Assembly: GCA_039583875.1 (NCBI GenBank) | Contig: CM077158.1 | Coordinates: 239,181,447-239,245,446 of the forward strand | DNA: 64,000 bases | DNA from: Platanthera guangdongensis | Lineage: Eukaryota > Streptophyta > Magnoliopsida > Asparagales > Orchidaceae | Direction: 5' to 3' | Part shown: piece by piece, positions 58,691 through 64,000 of the stretch | Position numbering within the stretch: the first letter of the stretch is position 1 | How the letters are laid out: each line of letters opens with the position of its first letter | Translations under genes and position numbers: made by a program | Notes under the pieces: model-generated | What the model was told of the DNA's origin: nothing | What the model saw: the letters and a program-made list of their open reading frames with translations, nothing else | Databases searched by the model: none

Positions 58691-60705
58691 CCATTCATCT
58701 ACACGGAGACTTACGAAATACATTGCTGACTTGCGCCTCCAAATCCAGCAACTACAAGGGAGGATCGATCATTCTTCAAGCTCTGTGGTATCCATCTCTG
58801 TTGGTGTGTTTTCTTGTCTTGCCCATAGTTCATCCTGGATCTTGGATTCAGGGGTCTCCCACCATATTACCTCACAACAGCCATCTCGCTATTTGGACTC
58901 GATGCATCCCAAATTTATTACTGTTGCAAGTGGGGACCCCATTCCTATCTCTGGCTTTGTCAACATTCACATTACTCCCTCCATCACTCTTCGCTCTGTT
59001 CTTCATGTTCCGGGCTCTTCTTTCAACCTTCTCTCTATTAGTCGTCTTACTCACGATCTTGATTGCTCCGTAACATTCTCCTCCACTTCTTGTGTTGTGC
59101 AGGATCGCAAGACACAATCTATCATTGGACAAGGGCATCTCTCGAATGGTCTATAAATCCTTGACCCCTCTCCTCTGACGGTTTTGTCCTCTGTTAGCTC
59201 TTATGAGTGGCATTGCCGTCTATGACACCATCCTCTAAACATACTCCTCTAAACATACTCCGTAAAGCTCTTCCCGATGTCTCCATCCAGGAATTCACTT
59301 GTGAGTCATGTATCTTTGAAAAACATCATCGGTCTACGTTCTCGCCTCATCCAACTCGGAGTGCTGCTCCCTTTGATCTTGTTCACTTTGATATCTGGGG
59401 ACCATACAAAATCAACAGTGTTTTTGGCTATCGTTACTTTGCTACCTTTGTAGATAATTACTCTCAAGTGACATGATTGTATCTTCTTCGTGATCGCTCT
59501 AAACTGTTGGGTGTTTTCCGTGCTTTTATCATTGAAACTCGCAACCAGTTCTCCACTACAATGAATTCTCTTCGTTCTGATAATGCTCGTGAGTATACTA
59601 GTCATGTGTTCACCAACCTATGTGTTGAGTTTGACATCATCCACCAAACATCATGTGCATATACCCCCAGCAAAATGACGTTGCTGAATGCAAAAATCGC
59701 CACATACTTGAGGTTACCCGCTCTCTCATATTTCAAATGCATGTTCCCAAGAAATACTGGAATTTCGTGGTTTCTACTGCATGTCTTATTAACCGCATAC
59801 CTTTCTCTGTTCTCAACTTTGCGGTTCCCTTCAACCTTCTCTTTCCCTCCACACCTCCCTTTTCACTCCCTCTTCGCGTGTTTGGTTGTGTGTGCTATGT
59901 TCATAATCTTGGCCCGTCCACAGACAAGTTCACTTCTCGTGCCACAAAATATATGTTTGTAGGTTACTCCCGTACTCAAAAGGGTTTTGTCTGCTTCTCT
60001 CCTAAAGATCACAAGGTTGTTACTTCTACTGATGTTACCTTTCTCGAAGATCAGCCATATCATTCTCCTCCCACTAGTTCTCTCCTTTCACCACTCCTTC
60101 TGCGGCCTGCTGTCCCCATTACTCCCAACCTACCGCCTCTACTTCCTACACCACTCCCACCAAACCCACTTCCTCTTACTATGCCTCTTCCTCATAAACC
60201 ACCTATCATTTGTGTGTATACTCGTCGCCCTTCTTCCTCCACTACCAGGCAGGTGATGCCCTCCTCTGATGATATGTTGCATCTTGCAGATCCGACAACT
60301 ACTTCTACTGCACACCCACTGGCGAATTATGTCTCCTTCCACCGCCTCTCTCCGAAACTTCGCCAGTTTGCTCTTTCTTTATCCTCTATTACCATCCCTA
60401 CTTATGTGTAGGAGGCTCTCCAACATCCGGGATGGCAAGCGGCTATGGATGAGGAAATGTTTGCTCTTTGGGCAAACCACACTTGGGATATTGTCCCTCC
60501 TCCTTCTGGACAGACTTACACGAGTTGTAAGTGGGTGTTTGCGCTAAAACAAGGCCCAGATGAGACAGTTCAATGTTTGAAAGCTCGATTGGTGGCTCAT
60601 TCTTTTACTCAACAACAAGGTCTAGATTATGATGAGACCTTTTCTCCAGTTGCCAAACTGAATACTGTTCATGTGTTGATCTCCCTCGCTATTCATCGAC
60701 ACTAG
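58683..60705 (+). pseudogene. Element D2: protease, integrase and start of RT
   Basis: The frame from 58638 gives a short coiled segment (YIADLRLQIQQLQGRI) and then the protease motif SSWILDSGVSHHIT, with the catalytic DSG at 58845. It stops at 59154. Integrase follows in pieces: CESCIFEKHHRSTF (zinc-binding end), FDIWGPYKIN, then a frame change at 59476, SDNAREYTS, and VAECKNRHILEVTRSL from 59653, ending with Pro-rich linker sequence at 60411. RT begins in frame 60445-60705 (SCKWVFALKQGPD, RLVAHSFTQQQG) and is cut by one TAG at 60703, where relatives have Trp. Confidence 0.85.
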
Positions 60706-62001
60706 CAATTGCACCAATTGGATGTCAAAAATGCGTTTCTTAATGGGGATTTGCAGGAATCCGTCTATATGCAACAACCACCCGGGTTTGAGACCACGGG
60801 GGATTCTCTCGCCTGTTGTCTGAAGAAGTCACTTCATGGTCTCAAACAGTCGCATCGGACATGGTTTGACAAATTCAGTCAGACTGTTAGTGCAGTTGGG
60901 TTCACTCGGAGTTCAGCCGACTTCTCATTGTTCGCTCGGCATCGTCCAACAGACACAGTGATTCTCTTGGTATATGTTGATGATATTCTGATTACGGGAG
61001 ATGACCTTACAAGAATACACATGATCAAACAACATCTGACAACTGTGTTTCAAACAAACGACCTGGGAAACGTTCGTTACTTTCTTGGTCTCGAGGTGGC
61101 TCGGCGACCTGATGGTCTGGTATTATCTCAAAGGAAGTACTGTCTTGACTTGCTGCATGATGCGGGATACTCTGGATGCAAACCCGCCGACACTCCCATG
61201 GATAGTTATCACAAGCTCTGTGCTCATGCGTCAGACTCTGATCTACTCCTTCCAAACTCTGAGTATTATCGCCATCTTGTGGGAAAACTGATATTTCTCA
61301 CTGTTACGAGACCCGATATATCATTTGATGTTGAGGTTGTCAGTCGATTCATGCATGAACCACATATCTCTCATCTTCAGGCAGTTGAGCGCACTCTTCA
61401 ATACTTGAAGACTGTTCCTGGACAGGGACTTGTATACAAGCCCTCTTCGTCTCCCTTCTATTTGGGTGCTTATTGTGACGCTGATTATGCTGGTTCATTG
61501 GATGATCGTCGCTTCACAAGTGGATACTGCATTTATTTTGGAGGACATCTCATCACATGGCGTAGAAAGAAACAATCTATTGTTGCTCGTTCATCCGCTG
61601 AGGCCGAGTATCGTTCAATGACAGCTGTTGTGTCTGAGCTCACTTGGCTTGAGGGTCTCCTTGATGATTTAGGAGTCAAACTTTTCGCACCGGCCACTCT
61701 ATGTTGTGACAGTCAGGCTGCCATACATATCGCCAAAAATCCTGTTTTCCATGAACGGACAAAGCACATTGAGGTTGATTGTCATTTCATTCGAGAAAAG
61801 GTTAAATTAAAGAAGGTATATTTAATGCATGTTCCAGCTACCGAGCAAGTTGCTGACATCCTCACCAAGGCCTTACCACGACCTCTGTACTATCAGTTCT
61901 TGTCCAAGCTTGGTGCCTACGATTTGTATGGTCCAGCTTGCGGGGGAGTGTTGAATGATATATGTAAATGCCCATTAGTAAAAGCTCGTTTAGCCTCTTA
62001 A
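60706..62001 (+). pseudogene. Element D2: RT core and RNase H, long open frame (430 codons)
   Basis: This is the best-preserved retroelement frame in the window. RT has QLDVKNAFLNGDLQESVYM at its start and the intact catalytic YVDD at residues 89-92. The connection reads YYRHLVGKLIFLTVTRPDIS. RNase H has CDADYAGSLDD, RSSAEAEYRSM and CCDSQAAIHIAKNPVFHERT, so its acidic residues are present. It ends ATEQVADILTKALPRPLY. The single upstream TAG (60703) separates it from the RT start. The RT and RNase H folds could be intact, but the polyprotein cannot be made in one piece, and gag is missing. Confidence 0.88.
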
Positions 62002-62148
62002 CTACATAGGATGTTTAGTCCCACATCATGTAATAGAGATCTCTCTCTCTCTCCCTATATATTTGTACTCACACATGTAATTTGACACTGAAAAAAGGAT
62101 ATACAAGGTTTTACTGATTTTCCTTCTCTGATCGTGTACTTGTGTACA
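61949..62148 (+). repeat. 3' LTR of copia element D2
   Basis: 200 bp, matching the 5' LTR at 57363-57539 apart from substitutions and a short insertion. It includes a (ct)n tract and 'ccctatatatttgtac', the likely TATA region. Confidence 0.88.
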
Positions 62149-62413
62149 TTTTCCAAGCCTTGCCTTGCTCCCTCTACCGACGCTTCATTTCCAAGTTTGA
62201 CGCCTACAATCTATAAGTTTCATCTTGCGGGGGAGTTTAAATGAAGTATGTATATAAAAGCCTAATGTGCAAGCCTACTTACTCCCTTAGGAGTTCCCTC
62301 TCTTGTAGAGATTAATTCATACTGTTGTTTCGAGTTAAAGTGTCCCTCCTACCTCTTATATATATGTGTACATGAACTGGTATTTATTAACTTAATATAA
62401 TTCAATAAAATTA
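62149..62413 (+). repeat. End of D1: repeated coding end and first part of its 3' LTR
   Basis: 62149-62230 repeats, imperfectly, the D1 coding end found at about 57255-57345 (ctccctctaccgac.cttcatttccaa). After the polypurine tract, the 3' LTR of D1 starts at about 62236 and runs to 62413, where the MITE begins. The LTR resumes at 63422. Confidence 0.7.
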
Positions 62414-63413
62414 AGGGATTGTTATCCGCAGACCTTAAATGACTATTCGCAGACCAAAAAAAAGTTTTTTTCGGTTTAAATCCACAGCCCCAAATCCATT
62501 TTCTTTATTCTCAGACCAAAACCCTTAAATGCTTCTTCCCCGACACCTGCGCCCTCTGCCGCTCGTCCGTAAATCACAGCCTTTTGCGCAAGTGTTCGCC
62601 GACAAATCAGGAGCCCTTTAGGTCGCCGACGAAGAAAAATCCTCCTGTTTGAAGCCCCTGATCCTTCGCTTCTTCACTTTGTTCGAAGGAGCCAACCGTT
62701 CGCTGCGCCTCCTCCGCTGTGAGTACACCATCTTCCGTCGAATCCATTCCTAATCTGAGCCACCTGTAAGTAAATAACATTCCCTAATACAGAGACGTGG
62801 AGCGTCCTTAGCAGTGCCTCATGTTCGAAGACCCCGTCCTTTTCCGTCGAGAATGCAGTGAATGGTTGCCGAGCTGTGCCTCCAGTTCGAAGACCCCGTC
62901 CTTAATAATGCTCATTATAATATTGAGTTTAGTTTATTAATGCAATTATTGATTAGTACCAACATGAATGTTAATAATTTGAAGATATTTCTTTTACAGG
63001 TCAGTGACAAGGTGCTGGTGTTGTTAAGCACTTGTGGTTTTGAGCTACTTATATAATATTTTGATGTAGACTTGATATTTTTTGAGCACTTGTGGTGCTG
63101 CTGCTTCATTTTTTTTTGATGCAGGTTATGTATATTTTGATGTACTTGATATTTTTTGAGCACTTGTGGTGCTGGTGCTTCATATTTTTTGATGCAGGTC
63201 ATATATATTTTGATGTAGGCTTCAATTTTGATGGTAATGAACTATGCCCTTGCTAGTACTTGTGATGCTGGTGCATTTCTTGATATTTTTTTACTTTTAA
63301 TGTTGGTCTGCGAATAACAGTATTTTTTGTGAATAACAATTTTAAGTATCTTTGGATCTGCGAATAGTAATAATCTGCGAATAACCATTTTCGATCTGCG
63401 GATAACAATTTCC
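62414..63413. mobile_element. 1000-bp hAT-like MITE nested in the D1 3' LTR
   Basis: Perfect 8-bp duplications TAAAATTA flank it (62406-62413 and 63414-63421). The inverted ends share ATTGTTATCCGCAGA. The subterminal motif ctgcgaata(a/g) or its complement recurs at both ends (for example 62450, 63305, 63357 and 63375), as in hAT elements. Internally there are repeated phrases: 'gttcgaagaccccgtcctt' twice near 62830 and 62890, and three copies of a ~70-bp 'ttttgatgtag.cttgatattttttgagcacttgtggtgctg' unit at 63060-63230. No transposase is present. Confidence 0.88.
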
Positions 63414-63448
63414 TAAAATTATCGCACTTCATATTTCGCTTTTCTACA

Positions 63449-64000
63449 ATTGCTCATGTGTATAATACCAAAGGACTAGGCCGTAAGAAGTCTGAGAGTA
63501 AATTCAATTACTCAAGTAAAGAACATAAGCTCCATTTATTATTTCTTATTGTACCTAAGATTAACATTCAAAAAGTGAGTTTTTTTGGATATCTGGGTTT
63601 TCATGGTTGGTCTCGAAATAGTAATAGTAAGATTTGGATATTATTGAAATATAGTTTCAATGCCATAGTCCTGTCTGATAATGAATTCCTCCATCTTGCT
63701 ATTTAACAGACGCTCTGTGGTTGAGCACTTTTTATCCTAACTGTGATATAGGATATAGAAAAAGACTTCAAGGCAACTAAGAATGATTGTTAATGATATA
63801 ACAAACCCGTGGTTGGTGACCAATGACTTTAATACTAATAGAGGTTTTATGTAAGCATCTTCTCCGCTCTATATTTCGATAAGACAAACATATCTATCAT
63901 TCATAGTACAGAATAGAACAAACTACCAAATCTCGTATTCTCGGGATTTCGATAAGACAAACATATCTATCATTCATAGTACAGAATAGAACAAACTACC
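63449..64000 (+). other. ATG13 intron 2 continued, no exon confirmed
   Basis: AT-rich DNA to the right of D1. The expected conserved ATG13 C-terminal codons are not seen. An acceptor-like 'tatttaacag' at about 63710 is in a usable phase but leads to only ten codons before a stop, with no similarity to the family, so I do not call it an exon. A repeat begins at 63873. Confidence 0.4.
63873..64000. repeat. 73-bp tandem repeat reaching the window edge
   Basis: The phrase starting 'atttcgataagacaaac' at 63873 recurs at 63946 and is cut by the end of the window. The 55 bases visible in the second copy look identical to the first. The copy number beyond the edge is unknown. Confidence 0.85.

Larger units (their letters stand above)
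57363..62148 (+). mobile_element. Copia element D2 (4786 bp), gag-less, youngest pol in the window
   Basis: LTRs are 57363-57539 (177 bp) and 61949-62148 (200 bp), starting TGTTG.ATGATATAT and ending GTGTACTT.T.TACA. Flanks are gtttc and ttttc. The primer site TGGTATCAGAGG follows at 57540, and the polypurine tract TTGCGGGGGAG precedes the 3' LTR. The interior has a reiterated leader, protease, integrase, RT and RNase H. No gag is present. The 3' LTR has an extra 'cactgaaaaaaggat' relative to the 5' LTR. Confidence 0.9.
50023..63448 (+). mobile_element. Copia element D1 with three nested insertions, in ATG13 intron 2
   Basis: The 5' LTR (50023-50208) starts TGTTATAGACAAAG and ends TTTCTACA. 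The primer site TGGTATCAGAGC follows at 50209. The 3' LTR starts at about 62236 after the polypurine tract GCGGGGGAG and ends TTTTCTACA at 63448, but is split by a 1000-bp MITE. Flanks are attaa and attgc, a weak match that suggests age. The interior is broken by a gag-only Ty3-like element (52279-54378) and by copia D2 (57363-62148). It has the same orientation as ATG13. Confidence 0.8.

Noticed and set aside
63711..63741. Possible third exon of ATG13
   Set aside because: The phase fits, but it gives about ten residues with no similarity to the conserved ATG13 C-terminus.

Overview
This window is nuclear DNA from a flowering plant. The evidence is spliced genes for plant-type ATG13 and mitochondrial succinate dehydrogenase subunit 2, two Au SINEs, RTE-type LINE tails, many Ty1/copia and Ty3-like LTR elements, and hAT and PIF/Harbinger derivatives with clean target-site duplications (TSDs). 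The species cannot be fixed from the sequence. Most of the 64 kb is transposable element (TE). No bacterial-type operon, CRISPR array or phage module is present.

Left part (1-22 kb). A solo LTR lies at 457-821, a 5'-truncated LINE at about 2.2-3.2 kb, and Au SINEs at 4.0 and 7.1 kb, the second ending in telomere-like repeats. A 284-bp MITE with a perfect 8-bp TSD sits inside a larger hAT-like element at 6.0-6.9 kb. A short-chain dehydrogenase (SDR) gene on the minus strand (7.8-9.8 kb) keeps several well-placed splice junctions but has frameshifts in two exons and lacks its cofactor-binding N-terminus. A 500-N gap follows at 10261-10760. A 1392-bp Harbinger derivative (13101-14492) carries a fragment of transposase. 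A 1060-bp segment is present twice in tandem (14741-16860). SDH2 exon 1 (20952-21646, minus) is intact, but the exon for the last iron-sulfur cysteines is not found downstream.

Middle part (23.4-45 kb). A minus-strand copia element (A, with a 1163-bp LTR) was hit by a plus-strand copia element (C, 25390-29895) inside its reverse transcriptase, by a Ty3-like solo LTR (E1, 31620-33590) between protease and integrase, and in its 5' LTR by further solo-LTR-type DNA (E2), itself split by E3 (36385-38633). Copia element B (40044-44990), a relative of C, adjoins this. The LTRs of E1-E3 and of B/C are unrelated, yet both are filled with short GC-rich palindromes of the same design.

Right part (45-64 kb). 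A 1153-bp hAT-like element carries an array of palindromic ~188-bp monomers. A small MITE and then ATG13 (exon 1 at 47620-48843, exon 2 at 49398-49570) follow. Intron 2 of ATG13 contains a 13.4-kb nested TE complex: copia D1 (50023-63448), broken by a gag-only Ty3-like element (52279-54378), copia D2 (57363-62148) and a 1000-bp hAT MITE in its 3' LTR (62414-63413). The ATG13 3' exons are not recognised in the window.

There is no obvious new multi-gene system. The points most worth checking are the shared palindrome design in unrelated LTRs, the palindromic monomer array, reiterated leaders in four copia elements with loss of gag in two, and the structural state of SDH2, SDR and ATG13.
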